NCBI GenBank assembly: GCA_036402075.1 | Contig: DASWTP010000192.1 | Coordinates: 1-15,898, forward strand | Length of the DNA: 15,898 nucleotides | DNA from: Chryseosolibacter sp036402075 | Lineage (GTDB): Bacteria > Bacteroidota > Bacteroidia > Cytophagales > Cyclobacteriaceae | Direction of reading: 5' to 3' | Part shown: one piece after another, positions 7,105-14,582 of the stretch | How positions within the stretch are numbered: the first letter of the stretch is position 1 | Layout: every line of letters begins with the position of its first letter | Translations under genes and position numbers: made by a program | The notes under the pieces: model-generated | Told to the model about the DNA's origin: nothing | Databases searched by the model: none | Seen by the model: the letters and a program-made list of their open reading frames with translations, nothing else

Positions 7105-9633
7105 TTAGCGTCTGAATTTTACGTATAACGCCACCAGCACACACAGCATGATCAGGGCCCACTCATGTGGCTCGGGCACAGCACCCGATGATTGTTTCGA
7201 TGCGTTCTTTAAACTGTTATCAATATCCTTAATCCCAAAGCGATCGTAATCCTGTTGCGTTTCAAGTACAATCAGGCTGGAGAAAGGCGAAACCACATAA
7301 GCACGGGCAGCATCCTCAACAAGCCCCTTCGGATCAGCTTTTCCAAAATAGAACGGCCCCGCTTGTCGCATTATATTGTTATAAGCAAAAAGGCGATACA
7401 AATGATCCGGACCACCCGATGGCTCGGATTGATCAGCCTGTGGCACCTGCACAATTTTCAGCGCGGCATCATGTAACACCACCTGGTTTTCACTTTCCTG
7501 GTTTATTGGAAACTTACCGCTAACAATGCGCGCCAGCTCTTTTTCGTCACCGGTGGCAAAGCTCAGGGCACGTAACTCGCGTAATGAGCTGATAAAATTG
7601 GACGATTCCTCACCGAAATTGAAAACGCGAATCTTTCTACCTTTTGCAAAAAACCGGTTCATGGAATTTGCGAACGCAGTTTCTTTGAGATCTGCCAAAT
7701 GAGGTGAGATCGCAGATCCCTTCGTAATCACTAAACTTTCCGGAGCTTGCTTCAACCGATGAATCGGAAACAGGGAATAGTTGCGCGAGCGGAGTTGTTC
7801 GACAATGTCCCAATTTTCGCTCGTGATGGGCACGAAGTTGTTATTATGGTATACATAGATTGATCGTTGACCCACCAGGTCCCGGCAGGCGTCAACCTCG
7901 GAATTTGTCCAGCTTGAGTTTATGTCGAGAAAGATATTTTCGATCGTCACGTCCTCGTAGGTGGGAACATATTTTTCCACGTGGTACGAATTCCCGAGAA
8001 AGCTGAAACGGTTGTTTACCTTTAATGCTGTTGCCGGAACGCTGATCTCAAAATCAGGATCATAGTCGTTCTCAGAGATCCAATCGCCATTTGTGTCCTG
8101 ACGAAAACCCTCGAGCTGCAACGTTCTGTCGCCAACGATTCTGACGCGAACCGTTTCTTTTGCTTCGTTAGCAGATGGTCCTTCAAATGTGATATTCTGA
8201 TAACGGAGCGATCCATCGGTTTCGCGAAGAGGAGACGTGAATCCAATCTTGACCTTTCGTTGTTCTGACGGTGTACACGGAAAGACACGTACGACCACTG
8301 TATTTCCCTCCTGCCAATGAACCACCGAGGGATCCCTGCGCTCTTTCCCGACAATTGTTTCGTAAGCCTCGGTCGCTTTACCTTTCGATGTAAGGATTGC
8401 TTTTTCTTCCTTACCGTTCACCCAGAGCGAAAGGGAGGTAACAACGGAGCCCTCAGGCATGCGAAAGGTGTATAACGCTTCCTCCGTATTTCCCCACCAC
8501 CGGTTGCGCGTGGACATGTTTTTTATGTCGAGGTATTTTTCGGTGTAGGCAAGATGATGGTCGCGGTAGATGTCAATGTCTGTGACAATGTTACTGGTAA
8601 CCAGGTTGTCCCCTGACCAAAGACGCTCGTGCGACCGATGTCGACTATCCGATATTGATCTGAGAATGCTGATCCGATCCTCGTCCGATAGTGATGTCTT
8701 TGTGATCATGGTGCCGAGAATAACGAACGGATCGTGCTTTTTTGTTTCCACCCATGTTGTGCTCGGCACTGAAAACCATTCTGTCGAACGTTGCGCGGAT
8801 GTATATACGAGGTCGGTCTTCAACATGCGGTCGGTGATCCAGTCGTTTGGTAATGTTTCCCCGAGGCGCACCCACAACGGTAGTTCTATTTCCGGATACA
8901 TTACAGATTCACGGGCCATTTGATCAATGCGGGTAACGCGATTGTTCCACTCCGCTACAAACGACACACAGTAAAGAATTGTGGCCACAGCACCCGCTCC
9001 CAACCACAGAAAATCTCTTCCTTTACACTGATGGCGCGCCAGCGTAATCACACCGATGATCAGAAAGATGGGAACGAAAATATGCGCACCGATGCCGAGC
9101 AGAATAATGCCGATGAAACCCACTACATAATGATTTGCCACGTAAATAGCCAGGTAGGAATAGAAAACGATAGCGCTGCCGAGAATAATCAGCTGGATAG
9201 CAGCGAGCCATGCAGGAATGACTTTTTGAACATGCATACTTAACATCACGATCGAACTGACACCCAGGTACACACAAAGCCAGGTCGTTGAGTCCTGAAA
9301 AACCGGGAGCTCGCGATTCAACGCATATGCACTGATCAGGTAAAGCAACAGCAAGACGATCGTTTTTGAAATGTTCTCCCTTTTCCATGAACGTATCACG
9401 CCTAAGGATCCATGATAGATCAGGACAACAGAGTATGCCGCTGCGATCAGGTAATGAAGAACAAAAATTGTAAATAGCCATTCCTTGTTTTCGCGGGCCG
9501 CCATTTCACTTATGATAAAGCAGGTGAATGAAACTGCCAGCAAGGCGTAACCGATGAAGAGTTGAACAGAAATAAGGGAAGTCAGAGAACCAGGCCGGTT
9601 CTGGACTATTTGAGGTTCTTTTAGTGTTTGCAT
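7105..9633 (-). CDS. XrtN-system VIT domain protein with PEP-CTERM-like sorting tail
   Basis: This 842-residue protein is the probable sole substrate of the adjacent exosortase. Seven membrane helices are predicted at about 19-41, 53-74, 90-105, 116-133, 139-165, 168-199 and 208-228. The even-numbered loops (RSWKRENISK, HVQK, RHQCKGRD) are basic, so the N-terminus is cytoplasmic and everything after residue 229 is periplasmic. A VIT (vault/inter-alpha-trypsin) domain spans about 380-475 (EEALYTFRMPEGS ... KATEAYETIVGKERRDP ... RVFPCTPSEQRKVKI). A vWA-like segment follows from about 560, with D570-I-N-S-S where a MIDAS DxSxS would be. The stretch AARAYVVSPFSSLIVLETQQDY (around 776-795) is the module commonly found near the C-terminus of VIT/vWA proteins. 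The tail is VPEPHEW, a hydrophobic helix, then KFRR at 839-842: a PEP-CTERM signal with P820-E821-P822. Its own promoter and a terminator upstream separate it from susD. The function of the family is not established. Confidence 0.9.
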   Translation of the reverse strand: MQTLKEPQIVQNRPGSLTSLISVQLFIGYALLAVSFTCFIISEMAARENKEWLFTIFVLHYLIAAAYSVVLIYHGSLGVIRSWKRENISKTIVLLLLYLISAYALNRELPVFQDSTTWLCVYLGVSSIVMLSMHVQKVIPAWLAAIQLIILGSAIVFYSYLAIYVANHYVVGFIGIILLGIGAHIFVPIFLIIGVITLARHQCKGRDFLWLGAGAVATILYCVSFVAEWNNRVTRIDQMARESVMYPEIELPLWVRLGETLPNDWITDRMLKTDLVYTSAQRSTEWFSVPSTTWVETKKHDPFVILGTMITKTSLSDEDRISILRSISDSRHRSHERLWSGDNLVTSNIVTDIDIYRDHHLAYTEKYLDIKNMSTRNRWWGNTEEALYTFRMPEGSVVTSLSLWVNGKEEKAILTSKGKATEAYETIVGKERRDPSVVHWQEGNTVVVRVFPCTPSEQRKVKIGFTSPLRETDGSLRYQNITFEGPSANEAKETVRVRIVGDRTLQLEGFRQDTNGDWISENDYDPDFEISVPATALKVNNRFSFLGNSYHVEKYVPTYEDVTIENIFLDINSSWTNSEVDACRDLVGQRSIYVYHNNNFVPITSENWDIVEQLRSRNYSLFPIHRLKQAPESLVITKGSAISPHLADLKETAFANSMNRFFAKGRKIRVFNFGEESSNFISSLRELRALSFATGDEKELARIVSGKFPINQESENQVVLHDAALKIVQVPQADQSEPSGGPDHLYRLFAYNNIMRQAGPFYFGKADPKGLVEDAARAYVVSPFSSLIVLETQQDYDRFGIKDIDNSLKNASKQSSGAVPEPHEWALIMLCVLVALYVKFRR

Positions 9634-9656
9634 ACCCGATTAGTACGTTTTAAAAG

Positions 9657-9675
9657 TACTTTGTGTTTCAAAGTA
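9657..9675. repeat. Perfect inverted repeat in front of the VIT gene (candidate operator)
   Basis: TACTTTG (9657-9663), TGTTT, CAAAGTA (9669-9675): two 7-bp perfect arms around a 5-base spacer, 24-42 bases upstream of the VIT ATG. The right arm read on the minus strand, TACTTTG, is also the best -7 element of the operon. The repeat could therefore be an operator covering the promoter, or a hairpin at the start of the transcript. Confidence 0.45.
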
Positions 9676-9698
9676 AAGTAGAATTTCTCATCATCGAA
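9669..9698 (-). promoter_or_regulatory. Candidate promoter of the VIT protein/xrtN operon
   Basis: On the minus strand, TTCG (9698-9695, three of four matches to TTTG) is followed after 19 bases by TACTTTG (9675-9669), close to the Bacteroidota TAnnTTTG element. Predicted transcription would begin near 9664, giving a leader of about 30 bases. The -7 element coincides with one arm of the inverted repeat. Confidence 0.4.
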
Positions 9699-9777
9699 AG
9701 CAAAACGTCAATTAATTAATACTAACAAGCGGGGTTTGCAGCCGAAATAACAAAATGGCCAGCAGATGACGGAATAA

Positions 9778-9807
9778 AAAAAAGCTGTCCTTTCGAACAG
9801 CTTTTTT
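9778..9807 (-). terminator. Rho-independent terminator after susD
   Basis: The 11-bp perfect stem is AAAAAAGCTGT (9778-9788) with ACAGCTTTTTT (9797-9807) and an 8-base loop. On the minus strand it lies 24 bases after the susD stop and ends in a T run of eight (9783-9776). It separates the susCD transcript from the VIT/xrtN operon, although the symmetric A/T arms could work in both directions. Confidence 0.85.
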
Positions 9808-9830
9808 CAAGCATTAACAAAATTGGGTCG

Positions 9831-11258
9831 TTAATATCCCGCGTTCTGCGACAAGTTTGTATTCACATCACGTTCGCGCTGTGGTACCGGGAAAATTAAC
9901 AATGGACTGTTCCACGCAGGTCCATTGGTCAGGTTTGACCCTGCTGCCGATCTCCGGGTCCTCTTCAGGTCGTGCAGGTAGTGGCCTTCGAATGCCAACT
10001 CCAGTTCGCGTTCCCTGATGATGTTATCGAGGGTGAGCGTCACACGGTTCGCGAGACCAGCGCGTGTTCTAATGCGGTTAATGTCATTGAGTGGCGTATC
10101 TCCTACCGCGCTTCCAAGCCTGAAGTTTGCTTCCGCACGTGTGAGATACATCTCTGCGAGACGCATTACCGGCACGTGGCCAAAGCGATCCAGGTGCTTG
10201 CGCGTCAGGCGTCTGCTGCTCGAGCCAGACTGGAAGTACGTGCGTCTTACATCACCTACCTCGTGAAGATTCACCCAGTTTGTTTCAACACTGAGGTCAC
10301 CGCGCCCGGCAGTGCCAGGTATCGAAGAGACGGTCTGACCATAGTAGGTGTTCAGGCCATTTGTTCCATCCTGCGTTGTAATCTTAATATAGAAGATAAA
10401 TTCCCTTGGGGCTACACCACCGAAGTTAATGTAGTTGAACCAAAGATCGTTGAACACCGGAGACAGTGTATACCGGTTAGACGCGATAACCTGGTTAGAA
10501 GCATCCAACGCGGTTGCATAGTCTCCCTGCATCAAAGCAATACGCGACAGCTGCACAAGCGCTGCCCATTTGGTCGCGTAGTGCTGGTTGGTTTCAGGCA
10601 ACAATGTGATTGCGCGCTGGATATCAGCCTTCGCTTGCGCATAGACTTCGGCTACCGATGCGCGCGATGGATAATCGCTTTCATCAAGACCGCTGAACTC
10701 AAACGGGGTGGGCGTAAGCACCAGGGGCACTGCCGGGTTTTGAGTGTTGTCGCCATCACCCCATGTTTTTCCATAAAGCCTTGCCAACTCAAAGTAAAGC
10801 GATCCGCGAATGAACAACGCCTCGCCCTCAACCGAGTTTGCCGACCGTATCACACCCTGACTCAGCGCCAGATTCTGCAGGACGAGGTTACAGGTGTTGA
10901 TCGTTGCGTAGGCTTGTGCCCAAATGTCTGTTGGCCATGCATTGTTTGTCAGGATTGCATTTGCATCGTTATTGACACTCGCAATTTGCAGCAACCCATT
11001 GAAGGTTCCCCGGAAACGCAAGTAGTAGCGATTGGCCCAGATGTCGGCCATCATTTGTATATCGCCACCATAGAGGTCTGTATTTTGCAGACCATCGTAA
11101 GCTCCGATCAGCGCACCAACCAGGTCGCCTTCGCTTTTGAGAGCCTGATCAGGCGCCAGGCTTTGTGTGGGTTCAACATCGAGCCCGTTGTCGCATGCGG
11201 TTGGAACGATCAGCGTTGCCAACATCAGCGTTATTATTAATGAATATTTTCTTTTCAT
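9831..11258 (-). CDS. SusD/RagB-family nutrient-binding outer-membrane lipoprotein
   Basis: The protein is the surface lipoprotein that captures an oligomeric nutrient and closes over the SusC transporter. I start it at the ATG 11258 (475 residues). This gives a lipoprotein signal MKRKYSLIITLMLATLIVPTAC with lipidated C22, followed by the acidic DNGLDVEPTQ typical of surface-exported SusD proteins. A TTG at 11279 would add seven residues in front of the signal and is less likely. TPR-like helices with the SusD_N and SusD domains fill the rest. The family hallmarks near the end are LAEMYLTRAEANFRLG, NRIRTRAGL, ELELAFEGHYLHDLKRT and LIFPVPQRERDVNTNLSQNAGY. The start lies 21 bases after the susC stop, which fits one operon. 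The residue at -3 of the lipobox is Pro, which is slightly unusual. No glycosidase, sulfatase or peptidase gene lies beside the pair, so the ligand is unknown; susD homologues bind glycans in many but not all cases. Confidence 0.95.
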   Translation of the reverse strand: MKRKYSLIITLMLATLIVPTACDNGLDVEPTQSLAPDQALKSEGDLVGALIGAYDGLQNTDLYGGDIQMMADIWANRYYLRFRGTFNGLLQIASVNNDANAILTNNAWPTDIWAQAYATINTCNLVLQNLALSQGVIRSANSVEGEALFIRGSLYFELARLYGKTWGDGDNTQNPAVPLVLTPTPFEFSGLDESDYPSRASVAEVYAQAKADIQRAITLLPETNQHYATKWAALVQLSRIALMQGDYATALDASNQVIASNRYTLSPVFNDLWFNYINFGGVAPREFIFYIKITTQDGTNGLNTYYGQTVSSIPGTAGRGDLSVETNWVNLHEVGDVRRTYFQSGSSSRRLTRKHLDRFGHVPVMRLAEMYLTRAEANFRLGSAVGDTPLNDINRIRTRAGLANRVTLTLDNIIRERELELAFEGHYLHDLKRTRRSAAGSNLTNGPAWNSPLLIFPVPQRERDVNTNLSQNAGY

Positions 11259-11279
11259 ACGTTTTTCGTTTGGGGTCAA

Positions 11280-14200
11280 TTAAAAGCCGATGTTCACGCC
11301 CACAAGGATTGTCCGGGGCTGAGGCGGTGTATAGAAATCGTTACCCTTTGAAATATTGGAATCAAAGCTGTCAGCATTCACTTCAGGGTCCCACAGCGGA
11401 TAGTCGCGCGTAATGGTCAGTAAGTTCTGAGCCGAAACATACAATCTCGCGCTTTGAAGTTTGATTGGTGCAATCCATGACTTAGGGAAATTGTATCCGA
11501 GGTTCACGTTTCTCAATCTCACGAACGAACCATCAACAATAAACCTGCTGCTTCGCTGGTTTCCATTTCCATAATAATAGCGGACTTGTGGAACATCGGT
11601 GATATCACCAGGCTTTCTCCAGCGCTCCATCTGATCGGCAGTCTGATTGTCTTCATAAATCATGTTCGCCATGGAGTATTGTCCCATGCCATACACGCTC
11701 ACGTCATTTCCAAACACACCGGAAAAGAGGAACGAGAAATCGATACCTTTATACGTGAATGTGTTCGTAATACCGCCATAGAAGTCCGGATTTGGATCGC
11801 CCACAACCACGCGTTGCGCCTGGTTATAATCTGCGTTGCCCACAATCGTTCTATCGATCGAGCCGTCCGGGTTCGTTGTGTTCTTATAGAATTGAGCGTC
11901 ACCGTTCTCTGGATTAACACCTGCATATTCCACCGTAAAGAACACACCTAGATTTTCACCTTCCATTGCACGGTTCAAACCGCCTGAGCCACCTTCGATC
12001 ACCTGGCCCTGGATGTCCAGCACCTTGCCAATGTTTCGCGAGATATTGAACGATGTTGTCCAGCGCAGCTCACCAACAAGATTTTCGCTGTTCAACACAA
12101 GCTCAAAGCCTTTGTTCTCCATCGAGCCGAGGTTACGAACCACGGTGTTGAAACCTGTAGTGGATGGAATATTTACGTTCAACAGCAAATCTTCCGACTG
12201 ACGATTGTAATAATCGATCTCACCGGTGAGGCGGTTGTTGAACAATCCAAAGTCGATACCAATATCCATCTGTTTGCTGATTTCCCACTTCAGGTCGGGG
12301 TTACCAATCTGTGAAGGAGTCTGGCCACCGATACCGGCATAGCTTGATCCACCGGTAAAGAGTCCAAGCTGCGGAAAGTTTCCGATCTCCGAATTTCCAA
12401 CGATACCATAACTTGCTCTCAGCTTCAGGAAGGAAATTTTAGGAATCGATTTGATAAAGTTTTCTTCAGACATGATCCATCCGCCAGACACCGCTGGGAA
12501 AAAGCCGTAGCGATTGTTTGTACCGAAGCGTGATGAACCATCAATTCTTCCGCTGGCTGAGAACAAGTACTTGTCCGCGAACTTGTAATTACCGCGAAGG
12601 AAATAAGAAAGGAACGAGTAGTTTGTCTCGCTTGAGCTACCGCCTGAGATGGTAGCCGCGCTGGCAATTTTCTGATATGAGTTTGACGGGAAGTCGATAC
12701 CCTCCACAAAATTGAATTTCGAAGTCGACTCCTGGAACTGCATACCAAGCGTTGCACCAATGTCGCTGCGACCGATCTTCTTATTGTAATTAAAATAATT
12801 GTTGGTATTGTAGTTCAGCACGAAGGTTCCGCGATTCGAGCCTAGTCCGCGGGTTGCGCGTGTCTGGTTACGAACCGTTTGTGTCTGGAAATACGATTCT
12901 TCATTTTGATTGAGCAGGTCAAGACCCACTTCCGACTGGAAGATCAGTCCCTTGGCAATCTTAATTGTAGCGTACGTATTGCTGAAATTCCTGAACGACT
13001 CGGCAGTGTATTTCGCGTAATCAACCGTAATCTGCGGATTGTAATACATTGGGATGTTTACATCACCGGGCGGAGTACCGGCTGGCAGGCCTGTGTTCGG
13101 ATCGATTGACGGAGTCATCGGCATCAACGCAACACTTTGCAGCGGGTTTGAGAAGGCGTTATCGTCCGGCAAACGATAGTTGAGCGTCCGGGCAAAATTC
13201 ATATTCAATCCCACCGTTAGCCAGTCATTGGCTTTGTGATCGAGGTTAAGTCGGGTAGTGAAACGATTCAGTTTGTTACCAATGATAATTCCTTCCTGAT
13301 CGAGATACTGACCGGAGATGTAGAACTTTGTGTTTTCGGTTCCACCATTCACCTGCAGGTCGAATTGCTTGTAGCCACCTTTCTGGAAAACGACATCCTG
13401 CCATTCGTAGGTCTTTGTTGGATTATCCTGCCACTGATCGTAGCTATAATATTGCATCCAGTCGGTCACATACACGGTTTCACTTGACGGATCATCATAC
13501 GCTGTGCCGTTGTCGTCATCGATATACTTGGCGCCTTCAAAGAGGAGTTCGGCATATTGCTCTGAGTTGAGGAACGGAACCCTGCGCGTGCTCTCTGAAA
13601 AGCCAGTCTGATAATTAAAGGTAACATTGGTCTTTCCGGTCTTTCCTTTCTTGGTGGTGATGAGAACCACACCGTTTGCCGCGCGTGAACCATAGATGGC
13701 CCCTGCGGAAGCATCCTTCAACACTTCGATAGATTCAATGTCGTTCGGATTCAGGTCGATGAGCGGGTTGGTTGCGCCACCATAGTTACTCTGCGAGTTG
13801 GTTGTCAATGGCACACCGTCCAGAACATAGAGCGGCTGATTGCTGGCACTGATCGAGGAATTTCCACGCACCCGCACCGTAATTGCCTGACCGAGTTTTC
13901 CGGATTGACTATTAATATAAACCCCGGCAGCCCTTCCCTGCAGCGCCTGCTCGAATGAAGGCGTTGGCAGATTCTGAATCTCTTTGCCAGAGACTTTCGC
14001 AATGTTACCGGTGAGATCCTGTTTGATCTGCGTTCCATATCCCACAATAACAACTTCCGACAATTGCTTGACTTCCGTATCAAGCGTTACGTCTACGGTT
14101 GACCGCGAACCGATCTCTTCTTCACGTGTTTTGAAACCGATGAAGGTGAACACAAGCGTTGTGGCACTTGCGGGAACAGTAAGGGTGTAGTTACCATCGG

Positions 14201-14363
14201 CATCGGTTGATGTTCCGAGCGTGGTGCCCTTTACAATTACACTGACACCTGGAGCAGGTGACTGGTCTTCCGAGAATCTGACCTGGCCGGATATTACGCG
14301 GTCTTGCGCATACGCGGACACAAATACAGATACCAGGAAGAAAAAGAGTAAACTTTTCTTCAT
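11280..14363 (-). CDS. SusC/RagA-family TonB-linked outer-membrane transporter
   Basis: This 1027-residue protein imports the ligand held by SusD across the outer membrane, using energy from TonB. The signal peptide is MKKSLLFFFLVSVFVSAYAQ. Residues about 22-95 are the CarboxypepD_reg-like beta-sandwich (ISGQVRFSEDQ ... GTTLGTSTDADGNYTL). The SusC signature VVIVGYGTQIKQDLTG (104-119) includes the TonB-box region. The plug domain (about 115-240) has the hallmarks PLYVLDGVPL and IESIEVLKDASAGAIYGSRA. The remainder is the 22-strand barrel, ending in ILVGVNIGF with the terminal Phe needed for barrel assembly. There is no N-terminal STN domain, so direct signalling to an anti-sigma factor is not expected. 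The length is typical for the family. susC is first in the operon and is divergent from dapA across 219 bases. Confidence 0.97.
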   Translation of the reverse strand: MKKSLLFFFLVSVFVSAYAQDRVISGQVRFSEDQSPAPGVSVIVKGTTLGTSTDADGNYTLTVPASATTLVFTFIGFKTREEEIGSRSTVDVTLDTEVKQLSEVVIVGYGTQIKQDLTGNIAKVSGKEIQNLPTPSFEQALQGRAAGVYINSQSGKLGQAITVRVRGNSSISASNQPLYVLDGVPLTTNSQSNYGGATNPLIDLNPNDIESIEVLKDASAGAIYGSRAANGVVLITTKKGKTGKTNVTFNYQTGFSESTRRVPFLNSEQYAELLFEGAKYIDDDNGTAYDDPSSETVYVTDWMQYYSYDQWQDNPTKTYEWQDVVFQKGGYKQFDLQVNGGTENTKFYISGQYLDQEGIIIGNKLNRFTTRLNLDHKANDWLTVGLNMNFARTLNYRLPDDNAFSNPLQSVALMPMTPSIDPNTGLPAGTPPGDVNIPMYYNPQITVDYAKYTAESFRNFSNTYATIKIAKGLIFQSEVGLDLLNQNEESYFQTQTVRNQTRATRGLGSNRGTFVLNYNTNNYFNYNKKIGRSDIGATLGMQFQESTSKFNFVEGIDFPSNSYQKIASAATISGGSSSETNYSFLSYFLRGNYKFADKYLFSASGRIDGSSRFGTNNRYGFFPAVSGGWIMSEENFIKSIPKISFLKLRASYGIVGNSEIGNFPQLGLFTGGSSYAGIGGQTPSQIGNPDLKWEISKQMDIGIDFGLFNNRLTGEIDYYNRQSEDLLLNVNIPSTTGFNTVVRNLGSMENKGFELVLNSENLVGELRWTTSFNISRNIGKVLDIQGQVIEGGSGGLNRAMEGENLGVFFTVEYAGVNPENGDAQFYKNTTNPDGSIDRTIVGNADYNQAQRVVVGDPNPDFYGGITNTFTYKGIDFSFLFSGVFGNDVSVYGMGQYSMANMIYEDNQTADQMERWRKPGDITDVPQVRYYYGNGNQRSSRFIVDGSFVRLRNVNLGYNFPKSWIAPIKLQSARLYVSAQNLLTITRDYPLWDPEVNADSFDSNISKGNDFYTPPQPRTILVGVNIGF

Positions 14364-14388
14364 AAGTATAGGTTAGGTTTGTACTACC

Positions 14389-14420
14389 CTAAATATGGTG
14401 TATTATCACAAGCTCCCAAA
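14389..14420 (-). promoter_or_regulatory. Candidate susC promoter
   Basis: On the minus strand, TTTG at 14420-14417 is followed after 21 bases by TATTTAG at 14395-14389, similar to the Bacteroidota TTTG / TAnnTTTG pair but with a mismatch in the -7 element. The leader would be roughly 20 bases. Confidence 0.35.
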
Positions 14421-14556
14421 GCCAAAACAGCAGAAAGTAGACATCCTGGTAGCATTAGATACCCCAGCTAACGGGTTGTTTGTTGGCCCGGCAAATGCAA
14501 AGAGGGTATTGAAATCGTTTGAGAATTCAGAAAAATGTTTAAACCCTTTTTTTTGG

Positions 14557-14564
14557 TATACTTG
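14557..14564 (+). promoter_or_regulatory. Candidate -7 element of dapA
   Basis: TATACTTG matches TAnnTTTG at all but one defined position and lies 18 bases before the dapA ATG. The -33 position 19 bases upstream reads AATG, a poor match, so the element is only suggestive. Confidence 0.35.
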
Positions 14565-14582
14565 CGTCCAATCAACTAGACA

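Noticed and set aside
7105..9633. Assignment of the VIT protein to the MSEP-CTERM/XrtK system
   Set aside because: The architecture is similar (N-terminal helices plus VIT), but the tail reads VPEP and not MSEP, and the adjacent enzyme fits the XrtN pairing better. A profile search would settle it.
9972..11240. Long open frame (422 codons) on the plus strand opposite susD
   Set aside because: It lies wholly antisense to a complete, well-supported susD. The translation is rich in Cys, Arg and Val-Arg/Ile-Arg combinations with no domain or signal, as expected from reading a codon-biased gene backwards.
11259..11279. TTG start that would extend SusD by seven residues and nearly abut susC
   Set aside because: The extension (TPNEKR) puts charged residues before an otherwise standard lipoprotein signal; ATG 11258 gives the normal SusD N-terminus.
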